From the NCBI GenBank assembly GCA_022822375.1, contig JAJEBU010000126.1, forward strand, positions 1 through 64,000: 64,000 nt of DNA. The letters run 5' to 3'. The first letter of the stretch is position 1. Each line of letters starts with the position of its first letter. The notes beneath the pieces were generated by a model, which was given only the letters and a program-made list of their open reading frames with translations, was not told the origin of the DNA and searched no databases. The DNA is from Dehalococcoidia bacterium (lineage in GTDB: Bacteria > Chloroflexota > Dehalococcoidia > Bin125). Both the position numbers and the translations under genes were made by a program. Positions 11,244 to 21,388 of the stretch are shown here, piece by piece.

Positions 11244-13268
11244 CTAGCCCTCTCCCGTACGTGTGAGCAGCAAACTGCCCGTCGGCAACGGCTCTGCGCG
11301 CCAGCCTGGCGGCACGGTCACCGTCGTGTCGAGTTGGGTGATGATTGCCGGTCCCGCAAGCCGCGAGGTCAGCGCATCGCGCGCCAGCACGGTCGTCGGG
11401 CGGCTTCGATCCCATCTGACGTCGATCGTGCGCGGAGCAGTCTGCTCAGCGGCCTGGCTCACGCTCATGTCGCCCTGGAAGCCCGCATGACGAGCCTTCG
11501 TTCGTGCGGTCACGACTTCGACTGCGGCGTCGGGCGAAGAGAATCCGAAGCGCTCGGCGTGCGCCTCGTGGAAAGCTGACCGAACGACCTCAGCGTGGAG
11601 GCCTGCGTCCAATGCCACGGTCAACTCGTGTGACTGTCCCTGGTAGCGCAGGTCAGCCGCGAACTCGACCGTCACGTCTGCTTCATAACCATCCTCTGCG
11701 AGTGCGCGGCGCGCGTGGCCGGCGAGCGCATCGAAGGCGCCATCGAGCACGGGAACTGCGCCCGCCGCGTCGGTGGCGATGGACAGATGAAGTCCCTGTT
11801 CGGCGTCGCGCGTGATGTCGGCGATGAGCATGCCCGAGGCGGAGAGAACGCCGGGCGCGGGCGGGATCAACGCCTGCGGCACACCGACGGCGTCGGCCAG
11901 GTCGCAGGCGTGCAGCGGACCGGCTCCTCCGAAGGCGACCAGCGTGAAGCGGGCAGGATCGTAGCCGCGCTCAACGGAGATAACGCGCAGCGCGCGCGCC
12001 ATGTTTGAGTTGACCACATCGATGATCGCCTGCGCCGCAGCCTCGACGCTGCCAAACGGCTCGGCGACGGACGCGATCGCGCGCCGCGCACGCTCAACGT
12101 CCAGCGACACCGTTCCGCCGAGTTGCTGCTCGGGCCGCAGACGTCCGAGTACGACATGCGCGTCGGTCACAGTCGGCACGGTGCTGCGGCCGTAGGCAGC
12201 GGGGCCCGGCAGGGCGCCTGCCGATTGCGGACCGACCCTGAGCGCGCCGCCAGGATCGAACCAGGCGATGGAACCGCCGCCCGCTCCGACGGTGTGCAGG
12301 TCAACGGCTGGCGTGCGGATCGGCATGTCGTCGACCAGCAGGTCAGTGCGTTCCAGCAAGCGACCAGGGCAGAGCGCGACATCAGCGGAGGTGCCGCCCA
12401 TGTCGAAGGTGATCGCCTGCGGGAAGCCGTCGGTCTCGGCCGCGGCGAACGCGCCGGCGACGCCGCCGGCTGGGCCAGAGAGCACGGTGCGCACGGCGTT
12501 GCGTCCGGCCGAGGCGGCGGACAGCGATCCGCCGTTGGACTGCATCACTCGCAGGCGCGGCGAGGATGCGACGCCGTCCTCCAGCCGCGCTGCCAGGCTG
12601 TCGAGATACTGGGTCATGACCGGCGCCAGGTACGCGTTGGCTGCCGTGGTGCTCAAGCGCTCGAACTCGCGGTGCTGGGGCAGAATGTCGTGCGAGGCGG
12701 AGACGCTCAGGCCGCGCGCGCGCGCCGCGTCTGCAGCGGTCTGTTCATGCTCAGGATTGATAAAGCTGAACAGAAAGCAGATGGCGACGCTATCGACGCC
12801 CGTTGCCTCGATCTGGTCGAGGACCACTTCGAGCTCGCGCCGATCTAATGGCGTCAGGACCTCGCCGTCCGCCGATACCCGCTCGTCCACCTCGAAACTC
12901 AGCCGCTGGGGGATCAAGGGCGGGTGACGCTCGGGATGGAGCGCGTACAAATCTGGTCGGGCCTGGCGGCCGATCGCGAGGGTGTCGCGAAAGCCCTTCG
13001 TGGTGATCAGAGCAGTCGGCGCTCCCGTCCGGGTGAGCAGCGTGTTGGTCGCGACGGTCGATCCGTGTACGACCTCCTCGGGCGTCCAGCCGAACTCCGC
13101 CAGACCGCTCACGATGGCACGACCGGGATCGTCTGGCGTCGACGGGCGCTTGGCGATCTGGACCCCGTCTTCGTTCAGGTAGACAAAGTCGGTGAATGTG
13201 CCGCCGACATCAACGCCGAGCAGTCTGGCCACACGGCTGGTGGGTTCGCGGGCAGGTTGGCTGGGCAT
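11244..13268 (-). CDS. hyuA: Hydantoinase A / 5-oxoprolinase N-terminal family protein
   Basis: LLGVDVGGTFTDFVYLNEDG, HGSTVATNTLLTRTGA, FDMGGTSADVAL; start set at ATG 13268 rather than the longer ORF start. Confidence 0.93.
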   Translation of the reverse strand: MPSQPAREPTSRVARLLGVDVGGTFTDFVYLNEDGVQIAKRPSTPDDPGRAIVSGLAEFGWTPEEVVHGSTVATNTLLTRTGAPTALITTKGFRDTLAIGRQARPDLYALHPERHPPLIPQRLSFEVDERVSADGEVLTPLDRRELEVVLDQIEATGVDSVAICFLFSFINPEHEQTAADAARARGLSVSASHDILPQHREFERLSTTAANAYLAPVMTQYLDSLAARLEDGVASSPRLRVMQSNGGSLSAASAGRNAVRTVLSGPAGGVAGAFAAAETDGFPQAITFDMGGTSADVALCPGRLLERTDLLVDDMPIRTPAVDLHTVGAGGGSIAWFDPGGALRVGPQSAGALPGPAAYGRSTVPTVTDAHVVLGRLRPEQQLGGTVSLDVERARRAIASVAEPFGSVEAAAQAIIDVVNSNMARALRVISVERGYDPARFTLVAFGGAGPLHACDLADAVGVPQALIPPAPGVLSASGMLIADITRDAEQGLHLSIATDAAGAVPVLDGAFDALAGHARRALAEDGYEADVTVEFAADLRYQGQSHELTVALDAGLHAEVVRSAFHEAHAERFGFSSPDAAVEVVTARTKARHAGFQGDMSVSQAAEQTAPRTIDVRWDRSRPTTVLARDALTSRLAGPAIITQLDTTVTVPPGWRAEPLPTGSLLLTRTGEG

Positions 13269-13274
13269 GTTGGC

Positions 13275-13280
13275 AGTGTA
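13275..13280 (-). promoter_or_regulatory. Candidate -10 element (TACACT) 6 nt upstream of hyuA ATG
   Basis: Reverse strand reads TACACT-gccaac-ATG. Confidence 0.4.
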
Positions 13281-13388
13281 TGGCGTACCACTGAACGCTT
13301 GATCGCCTGTAGGCGCGGCCATAGCGTCAACGGAACTGGCCGATACCCTGCGCAATGCAGGACTTCTGCGATTGGGATGGATGATCAC

Positions 13389-14054
13389 ATGTCTGACGCC
13401 GCTGAGTTGGTGCTGCAAGCGGAAACGCGCGCAGTGATGGGCAAGAAGGTCAAGCAACTGCGGCGCGACGGGCTCGTGCCCGCCAATGTGTACGGTCGCA
13501 ACCAGGAGTCGCGCGCGATCCAGGCGCCGCTGGCCGAGATTTCCCGTGTCTTCGGCGCCGTCGACCGCAACTCGGTGGTCACCATGTCCATCGACGGGGC
13601 GTCGGACACGATTCCGGTCGTGCTGCGCGAGATTCAGCGCCATCCGGTGACGCGCAACCTGCTGCACCTCGATTTCTACCAGGTCGACCTGACCCGCGCG
13701 ATCCACTCGGAGGCGCGGCTCGTACTGGTCGGCGACGCGGAGGCGGAGAGCAAGGGCGGCACGGTCGTGCAGTCGCTGGAACTGATCATGCTCGAGGCGC
13801 TGCCGACGGATATGCCCTCATCGGTCGAGGTCGATATCTCAGTCTTGACCGAGTTCGGGCAATCGGTGCTGATCCGAGACCTGACTCTGCCCGATGGTGT
13901 GGCGGCGTTGACGGACGATACGGTCGCTGTGGCCACCGCACTCGCGCCGCGTGTCGCCGAAGAGGATGAAGAAGCGGCCGACGAGCTGGATCTCGAAGGC
14001 GTCGAGGGCGAAGAGGGCGAGGCCGCCGAGCCGGGCGACGGCTCGGAAGAGTAG
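13389..14054 (+). CDS. rplY: 50S ribosomal protein L25 / Ctc family
   Basis: LQAETRAVMGKKVKQLRRDGLVPANVYGRNQES..., acidic C-terminal tail typical of CTC-type L25; alternative ATG at 13377. Confidence 0.94.
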   Translation: MSDAAELVLQAETRAVMGKKVKQLRRDGLVPANVYGRNQESRAIQAPLAEISRVFGAVDRNSVVTMSIDGASDTIPVVLREIQRHPVTRNLLHLDFYQVDLTRAIHSEARLVLVGDAEAESKGGTVVQSLELIMLEALPTDMPSSVEVDISVLTEFGQSVLIRDLTLPDGVAALTDDTVAVATALAPRVAEEDEEAADELDLEGVEGEEGEAAEPGDGSEE

Positions 14055-14057
14055 CGC

Positions 14058-15131
14058 TCAGCCGCTGTCCGAACGACCCGTATCTGAACGGCGCACGCGG
14101 TCTCCGCGCAGCTGTCCACAGGCGGCGGCGATGTCGCTGCCCTGTTCCACTCGGATGGTCACGGGCACGTTTCGATCTTGCAGCGCCTGCTGGAATCCCA
14201 ACACCGAGCGTCGCGACGGTCGGCGGCCCACGACGCCCGGCGACGGATTGAGTGGGATCAGGTTCACATGCGCCCGCAGACCGCGCAGACGGTCGGCGAG
14301 CCGGCGCGCGTGCGCACGGCTGTCGTTGACTCCGTCGAGCAGAACGTACTCGAAAGTGACGCGCCCGCCGGTCGCGTCGCCATGATCGCGGACGGCGTCG
14401 ATGATCTCGTCCAGCGAGGCGCCATCGACGGGCACGAGCTCTCGGCGCAGCTGCGGATCGGGCGCATGCAGGGAGACGGCCAGATTGACGCGCGGGTGGT
14501 CGATGGCCAGGCGTCGGATGTTCGTCGCGATGCCAACGGTGGACACGGTGATCCGGCGCGGGGACAACCCGAAGCCGTCGGGATCGGTGAGGCGGGCGAT
14601 GGCCTCGCTGAGGCGCGGATAGTTGGCGAGCGGCTCGCCCATCCCCATGAACACGACGTTCGTGAGATCGCGGCCCTCGTCGCGCGCCCAGGCGCGGGCC
14701 AGGATCGCCTGACGCAGAATCTCGCCGACCGTTAGCTGCCGCCGCAGCCCCTGCAACCCCGTGGCACAGAACACGCAGCCCATGGCGCAGCCCGCTTGCG
14801 ACGAGATGCACACCGTATCGCGCGGCGCAGATCGGATCAGCACGGTTTCAATCAACTCACCGTCGGACAGCGCGATCAGCGCCTTGCTGGTGGATCCATC
14901 CGCCGACGTTTGGACTTGCACGGGGTCATCGAGCGGTCCGCCGCTCGCCTGCGACAGCTGACGGCGCAGATCGGTTGGCAGATCGGTCATCTGCAACGGA
15001 TCGAGCACGCCGCGCTCATAGATCTGGCGCCAAATCTGCCGACTGCGGTAGGCGGGCTGGTTGATCGATTCGACGAGCGCCGCCAGCGCCTCGCGGTCAA
15101 GCTCCAACAGGTCGACGGCGCCCTCAGTCAT
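14058..15131 (-). CDS. rlmN: 23S rRNA (adenine2503-C2)-methyltransferase, radical SAM
   Basis: QAGCAMGCVFCATG radical-SAM motif, NVVFMGMGEPLANY, 357 aa. Confidence 0.96.
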   Translation of the reverse strand: MTEGAVDLLELDREALAALVESINQPAYRSRQIWRQIYERGVLDPLQMTDLPTDLRRQLSQASGGPLDDPVQVQTSADGSTSKALIALSDGELIETVLIRSAPRDTVCISSQAGCAMGCVFCATGLQGLRRQLTVGEILRQAILARAWARDEGRDLTNVVFMGMGEPLANYPRLSEAIARLTDPDGFGLSPRRITVSTVGIATNIRRLAIDHPRVNLAVSLHAPDPQLRRELVPVDGASLDEIIDAVRDHGDATGGRVTFEYVLLDGVNDSRAHARRLADRLRGLRAHVNLIPLNPSPGVVGRRPSRRSVLGFQQALQDRNVPVTIRVEQGSDIAAACGQLRGDRVRRSDTGRSDSG

Positions 15132-16074
15132 CCGGTGCGCCGAACCGTTGGCCGATGAGGTCTCGGGCGCCGCGTGCGAACTCCGCGGCGCTCAGTTCAC
15201 GCTTGCCGGCTCGCTGCAGACGTGTGACTCGGAGCGTGCCGATGCCCGTCGCGGTCTCAATGGCATCGTCAACGGCGAGGATCGAGCCCGGCGTCGCGTT
15301 GGACGTTGCGTCGGAGACGACTGCCTGCGCGATTCGCACCGACTCCGATCCGAGCGTCGTCATGGCGCCCGGCCACGGCGTGTACGCGCGGATGTGGCGC
15401 TCAATCTGTTCGGCCGACTGCGACCAATCGATGCGGCCATGTTGCTTCGTCACGCGACGCGCTCGTGTGGCCAGCGAGCTGTCTTGGCGCAACGGGGTGA
15501 TCGAGCCGTCGATCCATGCAGGGATGGTTTCCAGGAGCAAAGCTGCGCCGATCGACGCGAGTCGACTGCTGAGGCTCTCGGCGGTCTCAGTGGCAGGGAT
15601 CTGCGTCGACTGCTGGCGGACGATATCGCCGGTGTCTTCGGTCTCATCGACGAGCATGATGGTGACACCGGTCTCGGCGTCGCCATGCAAGATGGCGGCC
15701 TGAACTGGAGATGCGCCCCGCCAACGAGGCAAGAGACTGGCGTGGACGTTGAGACTGCCGTGACTTGGGAGGTCCAGAATCTCCTTGGGGATCAACTGGC
15801 CGTAGGCGGCGACGATCTGCAGGTCGGGCTTCAGGCTGGCGATCTGGGCGACGGCGGCGCGCTCTCGCAGTCGGACTGGCTGAATGGCGGGGATGCCATG
15901 TTCGGCGGCGAGCGCTTTGGTCGGCGGTGGACGGAGCGTGCGGCCGCGCCCGGCTCGTGCGTCGGGCTGCGTGACCACGGCGATCGGGCGGTACTCGCTG
16001 TCGATCAGCGCCTGCAGCGTGGGCACCGCGAAGTCGGGCGATCCATAGAAGAGAACCCGAGGCAGGTGGGGCAT
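15124..16074 (-). CDS. fmt: Methionyl-tRNA formyltransferase
   Basis: RVLFYGSPDFAVPTLQAL, NVHASLLPRWRGASPVQAAI. Confidence 0.96.
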   Translation of the reverse strand: MPHLPRVLFYGSPDFAVPTLQALIDSEYRPIAVVTQPDARAGRGRTLRPPPTKALAAEHGIPAIQPVRLRERAAVAQIASLKPDLQIVAAYGQLIPKEILDLPSHGSLNVHASLLPRWRGASPVQAAILHGDAETGVTIMLVDETEDTGDIVRQQSTQIPATETAESLSSRLASIGAALLLETIPAWIDGSITPLRQDSSLATRARRVTKQHGRIDWSQSAEQIERHIRAYTPWPGAMTTLGSESVRIAQAVVSDATSNATPGSILAVDDAIETATGIGTLRVTRLQRAGKRELSAAEFARGARDLIGQRFGAPDD

Positions 16075-16090
16075 GTCTCTGGCGTCAGTG

Positions 16091-16315
16091 TCAGACGCGA
16101 ACGGCAGCAATGCTGAGCCCGACGAAGATGAGCATCAGCACGATCGTGCCGCGAAACAGCGAGCGCTCGAGGCCGCGTCGAGTGCGGTAGCTGTCGCCAC
16201 CGGCGCCGCCAAAGATGTTGCCCAGCCCCGCGCCTTTGGCCTGCAAGATCACCGCGCCGATCACGACAAGCGCGACCAATATCTGGAAGATGTTGAGGAT
16301 GTCTGAGATTTCCAC
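16091..16315 (-). CDS. secG: Preprotein translocase subunit SecG
   Basis: 74 aa with two hydrophobic helices and QAKGAGLGNIFGGAGGDSYRTRRGLER motif; GTG start. Confidence 0.93.
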   Translation of the reverse strand: MEISDILNIFQILVALVVIGAVILQAKGAGLGNIFGGAGGDSYRTRRGLERSLFRGTIVLMLIFVGLSIAAVRV

Positions 16316-16342
16316 GGTCTGCGTCTCTGATGATGGTATGAC

Positions 16343-17749
16343 TCAGGAGGCTGGTACCGCGCGCTGGACGCGACGCGGCCGCACCCCGGCTTCACGGCTT
16401 TCATGGTACGCGGTCAGGATGGCATCGGCGAGCTTCGTGCTGTCGTGTCGGTAACGATTGCCCGCGTCGACCACATCAGCCTCGATGATCCGCGGCCATT
16501 CAGCGTGCTCAGCATCCGCGTCGAGATCGTCACTCTGGACCTGGACGGGCTGCGACTTCCAGCCGCGCGGCAGGCGGGCGCTCGTGTTGCTGTTGGCGAT
16601 GACGCCGTCAAACGGAGTACCGCCGATGTGCTCGGCGATGACTCGCACGTGGTCCTGGACGTTGAAATGATCAGTCTCGCCGTGCTGCGTGGCGACGTTG
16701 GAGACGTAGAGCTTCATCGCCGATGATTCTTGGAGGGCGATGCGCAGTTCGGGGACGAGCAGATTGGGCAGCACGGAGGTGAACAGCGAGCCGGGTCCGA
16801 CCACGATCAGGTCAGCGTTGCGGATGGCGTTGAGCGTCTCGGGATAGGCCGGTGGATGCTGCGGCTCGAGTGTCAGTTGGGCGATGCGACGGCCGGCCTC
16901 GGTGATCGAAGACTCGCCCCGAATCGTGTCGCCGTCGGATGTCATGGCTGCCAGGCGGATGTCCTCAAGGGTGGAAGGCAGAATCTTGCCGCGCACCGCG
17001 AGGACACGCCCGGTTTCGTGGATCGCCTCCTCCATCGAACCGGCAACGTCGCTCATCGCGACCAGGAAGAGGTTGCCGAACGAGTGGCCCTCGAGTCCGT
17101 TGCCGGATCCTTCCGGAAAGCGGTACTGGAAGAGCCGCGTCATCAGCGGCTCGGCGTCGGCAAGCGCGGCGATGCAGTTGCGCAGATCACCGGGCGGGAT
17201 GATGCCCAGATCGCGCCGAAGTCTGCCCGACGAGCCGCCGTCGTCGGCGACGCTGACCACCGCCGAGAGATTGTCGGTGTACGCCTTCAATCCGCGCAGC
17301 AGCACAGAGAGTCCAGTGCCGCCGCCGACGCAGACGATGCGGATGCCGCGGCCAGCGACCCGCTGGCGGTGCAGCAGCTCCACCAGCGGTTCTTCCGCGC
17401 CGCTGCGCCGGTCAGATCGGGCAGCCACGACGAGTCCGCCAGTGAAACGCAGGATGCCGAATCCGACGCAGAATACGGCGAGGCCGATCAGGATCACCCC
17501 GCGCACCGCGTAGGGCAAGAACTGCAGCGTGATGTAGTAGAACGCGCCCGGCAGCGTGACTGACAGGTACAGCTCGCGCGCGAGGAACGAAACACCAAGG
17601 CCAAGCAGCGCCATGCCTAGCAGCAGCAGCAGGAACCAGCGCTTGACACCGATGCCAGGCTGGAGCCAACGGCGCAGGTGCTGGACGGTCCCGCCGTCGT
17701 TTGACGTAACGGCAGGAGAGAAATCAGGAAGTCGGAACCGCCTGAACAT
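16343..17749 (-). CDS. yvcK: YvcK/CofD-like family protein with N-terminal transmembrane extension
   Basis: IVCVGGGTGLSVLLRGLKAYTDNLSAVVSVADDGGSSGRLRRDLGIIPPGDLRNCIAALA core, preceded by two hydrophobic segments. Confidence 0.92.
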   Translation of the reverse strand: MFRRFRLPDFSPAVTSNDGGTVQHLRRWLQPGIGVKRWFLLLLLGMALLGLGVSFLARELYLSVTLPGAFYYITLQFLPYAVRGVILIGLAVFCVGFGILRFTGGLVVAARSDRRSGAEEPLVELLHRQRVAGRGIRIVCVGGGTGLSVLLRGLKAYTDNLSAVVSVADDGGSSGRLRRDLGIIPPGDLRNCIAALADAEPLMTRLFQYRFPEGSGNGLEGHSFGNLFLVAMSDVAGSMEEAIHETGRVLAVRGKILPSTLEDIRLAAMTSDGDTIRGESSITEAGRRIAQLTLEPQHPPAYPETLNAIRNADLIVVGPGSLFTSVLPNLLVPELRIALQESSAMKLYVSNVATQHGETDHFNVQDHVRVIAEHIGGTPFDGVIANSNTSARLPRGWKSQPVQVQSDDLDADAEHAEWPRIIEADVVDAGNRYRHDSTKLADAILTAYHESREAGVRPRRVQRAVPAS

Positions 17750-17755
17750 GCGTCA

Positions 17756-17761
17756 AGTATA
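17756..17761 (-). promoter_or_regulatory. Candidate -10 element (TATACT) 6 nt upstream of yvcK ATG
   Basis: Reverse strand reads TATACT-tgacgc-ATG. Confidence 0.45.
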
Positions 17762-17860
17762 CGACCACGCCGTCAGACGCGGTAGGGTATGCATTGCATC
17801 GCGCGGGCAATCTCCGCCGCCCGCGGGCGCGACAGTCCCAACTAGGAATGATGGAACACG

Positions 17861-18880
17861 ATGGAACAGCGGCGATTCGGCAACTCTGATCTGGTTGCCT
17901 CAGCGGTCGGATTCGGCACCTGGGAGATGAGCGGCAACATGTACGGTCACATCGACCGCACCGAGGCCGCGCGCGCGGTCAACATGGCCATCGACCGCGG
18001 CATCACCCTGTTTGACACGGCAGAGGTCTACGGGCCCAACCACTCGGAGGAGCTGCTGGCCGAAGGGCTCGGCAGCCGTCGCAATGAGGTGGTGCTGGTC
18101 ACCAAGGTCGGCTTCGACTACAACGATGTCCCCCAGGTGATCGGCCTGAACTCGAAGAAGGATCACATCATCGAGCACACTGAGGGCTGCCTGCGTCGGC
18201 TCCAGACCGACTACGTCGACCTGATGCTGATTCACTGGCCCGATCACGACACTCCGTTCGACGAGACGATGGAAGGCCTCGAAGAGCTGAAGCAGGCCGG
18301 CAAGATTCGCCACTACGGCGTCTCCAACTTCAACATCGACATGATGGAGGAGTGCCAACAGCACGGCACGATCGTCGCCAACCAGGTCGGCTATCACATG
18401 TTCGACCGGCGGATGGAATCTCGCGTGCTCCCGTGGTGCATGGCCAACGGCGTCGGCTTCATGTCCTACGGATCGCTGGCATTCGGCCTGCTGACCGGCG
18501 CGTTCCAGCCCGATCACCAGTTCGAAGAGGGCGACTGGCGTGGCAATGGTGTCGCCTTCAACCTGCCGCTGTTCGAGGGCGAGCGGTTCAACCAGGAAGT
18601 CGAGATTGCCAACCGGCTCAACGAGCTCGCTGACGGCTACGGCAAGACAGTCGCGCAGCTCGGCATCGCCTGGGTGCTGGACCATCCCGGCGTCAGCTGC
18701 GCGCTGGTCGGCATGAGGAACGAGCGTGAGCTCGAAGAGAACGTCGCCGCGACCGACTGGAAGCTGACCGAGGAGATTCGCAGCGGGATCAACGAAATCT
18801 TCGAAGACGTCGGCGTCCCGACGTATCAGAATCTCGACCAGGTCGTCCACGTCGGCCGGGCCACGGGTCGGCGGCGCTAG
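17861..18880 (+). CDS. Aldo/keto reductase
   Basis: FDTAEVYGPNHSEELLAEGLGSRRNEVVLVTK, LMLIHWPDHDTPFDETMEGLEELKQAGKIRHYGVSNF. Confidence 0.95.
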   Translation: MEQRRFGNSDLVASAVGFGTWEMSGNMYGHIDRTEAARAVNMAIDRGITLFDTAEVYGPNHSEELLAEGLGSRRNEVVLVTKVGFDYNDVPQVIGLNSKKDHIIEHTEGCLRRLQTDYVDLMLIHWPDHDTPFDETMEGLEELKQAGKIRHYGVSNFNIDMMEECQQHGTIVANQVGYHMFDRRMESRVLPWCMANGVGFMSYGSLAFGLLTGAFQPDHQFEEGDWRGNGVAFNLPLFEGERFNQEVEIANRLNELADGYGKTVAQLGIAWVLDHPGVSCALVGMRNERELEENVAATDWKLTEEIRSGINEIFEDVGVPTYQNLDQVVHVGRATGRRR

Positions 18881-18909
18881 CGTCCGAGCCGAGCGCTGCG
18901 CAGAGCTGC

Positions 18910-20400
18910 TCAGTCGCTGCCCAGCGCAGCGACGAGCAGCTCAGACGCCTGCTGAGGGTTCGCCTGACCTCTGGAGTGGCGCATCACCTGTCCGACGAGG
19001 TACTTGAGCGCGGCTTCCTTGCCGCTGCGATAGTCATCGACCGCTGAGTCGTTGTCGGCGATCACTTGCTGGATGATCGGCGACAGCGCGTCCTCGCCGC
19101 TGATCTGCGTCAGACCCTTGGCCTTGACGACCGTCGCTGGCGTATCGCCGGTCTCATACATCGCCTCGAAGACCGTTCTGGCCTGGCTGCGGGAAATGTC
19201 ACCGCCGACGATGAGCCCGACCAGGTCGGCGATGTGCGTCGGTGTGATCGGCTGTGCATCGAGCTCCGGGTGTGCGAGGTCCTTGTTGATCTGCGCGAAG
19301 AGATCGCCCGTGATCCAGTTCGCTGCCTCGCGCGCATTCGACGGATCATCGAGCGCGGCAACGGCCGCGTCGAAGTAGTCAGCGCGCGCTGGCTCCTCGG
19401 TCAGTAGATTCGCCTCGAACTCACCGAGACCATACTCGGACTGGAAACGCGCGACACGTTGGTCCGGCAGCTCGGGAAGCTCGCCGCGGATCCGTTCGAC
19501 CGCTTCACGAGTGATCGACAGCGGCGGGAGGTCTGGCTCGGGGAAGTAGCGATAGTCATGCGCTTCTTCTTTGGATCGCTGCGAGAGCGTGATCTGTCGG
19601 TCCTCGTCCCAGCCGCGCGTTTCCTGGTCGATCACGCCGCCCGCTCGCAACACGGCCGCTTGGCGCACGACTTCGTGCTCCAGCGCGCTGTGGACGCCGC
19701 GGAAGGAGTTCATGTTCTTGATTTCGACCTTGGCACCGTACTCATCAGCGCCCACTGGCCGCAGCGAGACGTTGGCGTCGCAGCGGAAGGAACCTTTTTC
19801 CATATCCGCCGTGGAGACGCCGAGGTAGCGCAGGATTTGCCGCAGCTGGACTAGATAGACGCGCGCCTCGTCGGGCGAGCGCATGTCGGGCTCGGAGACG
19901 ATCTCCATCAGCGGCACCCCCGAGCGATTGACATCGACGAGGGAGTAGCGTTCGCCGGCTTCGTTCTCGCGATGCAGCAGCCGGGCTGTGTCCTCCTCGA
20001 GGTGGACGCGCGTGATGCCGATCCGCCGCAGGCCCAGGTCTTCCGTCTCGACATCCATCCAGCCGCCCTCCGATAGCGGCATGTCGTACTGCGAAATCTG
20101 GTAGCCCTTCATCAGGTCGGGATAGGGGTAGTTCTTGCGATCAAACTTGGACAGCTCGGGGATGGTCATGTTGAGCGCGAGCGCCGTGCGAATGGTCCAC
20201 TCGACCGCGGTGCGATTGATCACCGGCAGGGTGCCCGGCATGCCCAGACAAAGCGGGCACACGAAGGTGTTGGGCTCGGCCGATGCGTAGTCCGCCGGGC
20301 AGCGGCAGAACATTTTGCTTTGGGTACGCAACTGGCAATGGACTTCGAGGCCGATGACTGTCTCAAACTCGGTCGCAGCGTCGGGCGTCGTTGTGGTCAT
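18910..20400 (-). CDS. gatB: Asp-tRNA(Asn)/Glu-tRNA(Gln) amidotransferase subunit B
   Basis: [42 protein letters not shown]; start set at ATG 20400. Confidence 0.97.
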   Translation of the reverse strand: MTTTTPDAATEFETVIGLEVHCQLRTQSKMFCRCPADYASAEPNTFVCPLCLGMPGTLPVINRTAVEWTIRTALALNMTIPELSKFDRKNYPYPDLMKGYQISQYDMPLSEGGWMDVETEDLGLRRIGITRVHLEEDTARLLHRENEAGERYSLVDVNRSGVPLMEIVSEPDMRSPDEARVYLVQLRQILRYLGVSTADMEKGSFRCDANVSLRPVGADEYGAKVEIKNMNSFRGVHSALEHEVVRQAAVLRAGGVIDQETRGWDEDRQITLSQRSKEEAHDYRYFPEPDLPPLSITREAVERIRGELPELPDQRVARFQSEYGLGEFEANLLTEEPARADYFDAAVAALDDPSNAREAANWITGDLFAQINKDLAHPELDAQPITPTHIADLVGLIVGGDISRSQARTVFEAMYETGDTPATVVKAKGLTQISGEDALSPIIQQVIADNDSAVDDYRSGKEAALKYLVGQVMRHSRGQANPQQASELLVAALGSD

Positions 20401-20407
20401 GTATGTC

Positions 20408-20413
20408 AGTGTA
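20408..20413 (-). promoter_or_regulatory. Candidate -10 element (TACACT) 7 nt upstream of gatB ATG
   Basis: Reverse strand reads TACACT-gacatac-ATG. Confidence 0.4.
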
Positions 20414-20495
20414 CGCGCAGACCATGAGCAAGCTGCTGCTAGTCTGCGAGCACGAGTCTGCCGCGTGGGAGCGGCGCTGGGAGTCTCTGCACGAC

Positions 20496-21332
20496 ATGAG
20501 TACTGATGTCTATCCGCCGCGGGCCGGGCTGCCGCAGGCGACGTCCGAAGTCCGACCGCTGCGGATGCTGCACACGTCCGATGTCCATCTCGGCGCGTAC
20601 ACCTCGCAGCCATACAGAGACGAAGGCCACGGCGAGCAGCTTGAGCCCGCGCTGGCAGCCTTCAAGCACGTGCTCGAGCTGGGCGTGAAGGCGGATGTCG
20701 AGGTGGTTGCGATTGCCGGCGACTTCTTCGATCACGTGCGGGTCAAACGGCCGTACGTCGAGGTCGCGGGCGAACTGATGGCGGCGGTCGAGCGACCGGT
20801 CGTGATCTTGCCCGGCAACCACGACCCGCACATGCCCGAGGGCATCTACGAGAAATTCGCCGACGCCTTTCCCTCCAATGTGCACATCATTGCCTCCGCA
20901 GAGGGAGAGCTCGTGTTGCTGGAGGACGTTGGCGTTCAATTCTGGGGTCAGGCGCACGAGAGCTACAACGACTTCTCGCCGGCATCGGCGCGGCCGGCTT
21001 GGGCTCACAGTAGCGAGCAGTACATCTGGCGCGTCGCGATGGCGCACGGCTACTACGTGGGCATGGGCGAGTCCCGCTATTCCTACCAGATTCGCGCCTC
21101 AGAAATCACCTCGATGGAGGCCGACTATGTCGCGCTCGGCCATATCGATGTCCACGAGGGCGTCGGCGAGGGTGGCGTGCCCGCCTACTACCCCGGCGCG
21201 CCGAGACACTCGGGCGGCGCAACGATCGTGGACTTCGCAGCCGACGGCGTGACCGTCCGACACGAAATGCACGATGGCGCCGCCGACGATCCGCAATCAC
21301 CGAATCCGATGATGGCCGCCCGCCTGCACTAA
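20496..21332 (+). CDS. SbcD/Mre11-like calcineurin-type metallophosphoesterase
   Basis: [38 protein letters not shown] phosphoesterase motifs; start uncertain (20424, 20496 or 20565). Confidence 0.85.
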   Translation: MSTDVYPPRAGLPQATSEVRPLRMLHTSDVHLGAYTSQPYRDEGHGEQLEPALAAFKHVLELGVKADVEVVAIAGDFFDHVRVKRPYVEVAGELMAAVERPVVILPGNHDPHMPEGIYEKFADAFPSNVHIIASAEGELVLLEDVGVQFWGQAHESYNDFSPASARPAWAHSSEQYIWRVAMAHGYYVGMGESRYSYQIRASEITSMEADYVALGHIDVHEGVGEGGVPAYYPGAPRHSGGATIVDFAADGVTVRHEMHDGAADDPQSPNPMMAARLH

Positions 21333-21388
21333 CGTTCCCGCCCCTGTGTGAACGAGTGAGGACCGCGGGCGACAAGACAGGAGACGCC

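Noticed and set aside
11244-13706. Longer hyuA ORF start at 13706
   Set aside because: The extra N-terminal 146 residues overlap rplY on the opposite strand and lack homology-like character; ATG 13268 directly precedes the conserved LLGVDVGGTFTDF.
20391-20495. Upstream extension of the metallophosphoesterase to 20391 or 20424
   Set aside because: Extension does not resemble the family and would leave almost no room for a promoter against divergent gatB; a start at 20496 or 20565 fits better, although this is not proven.
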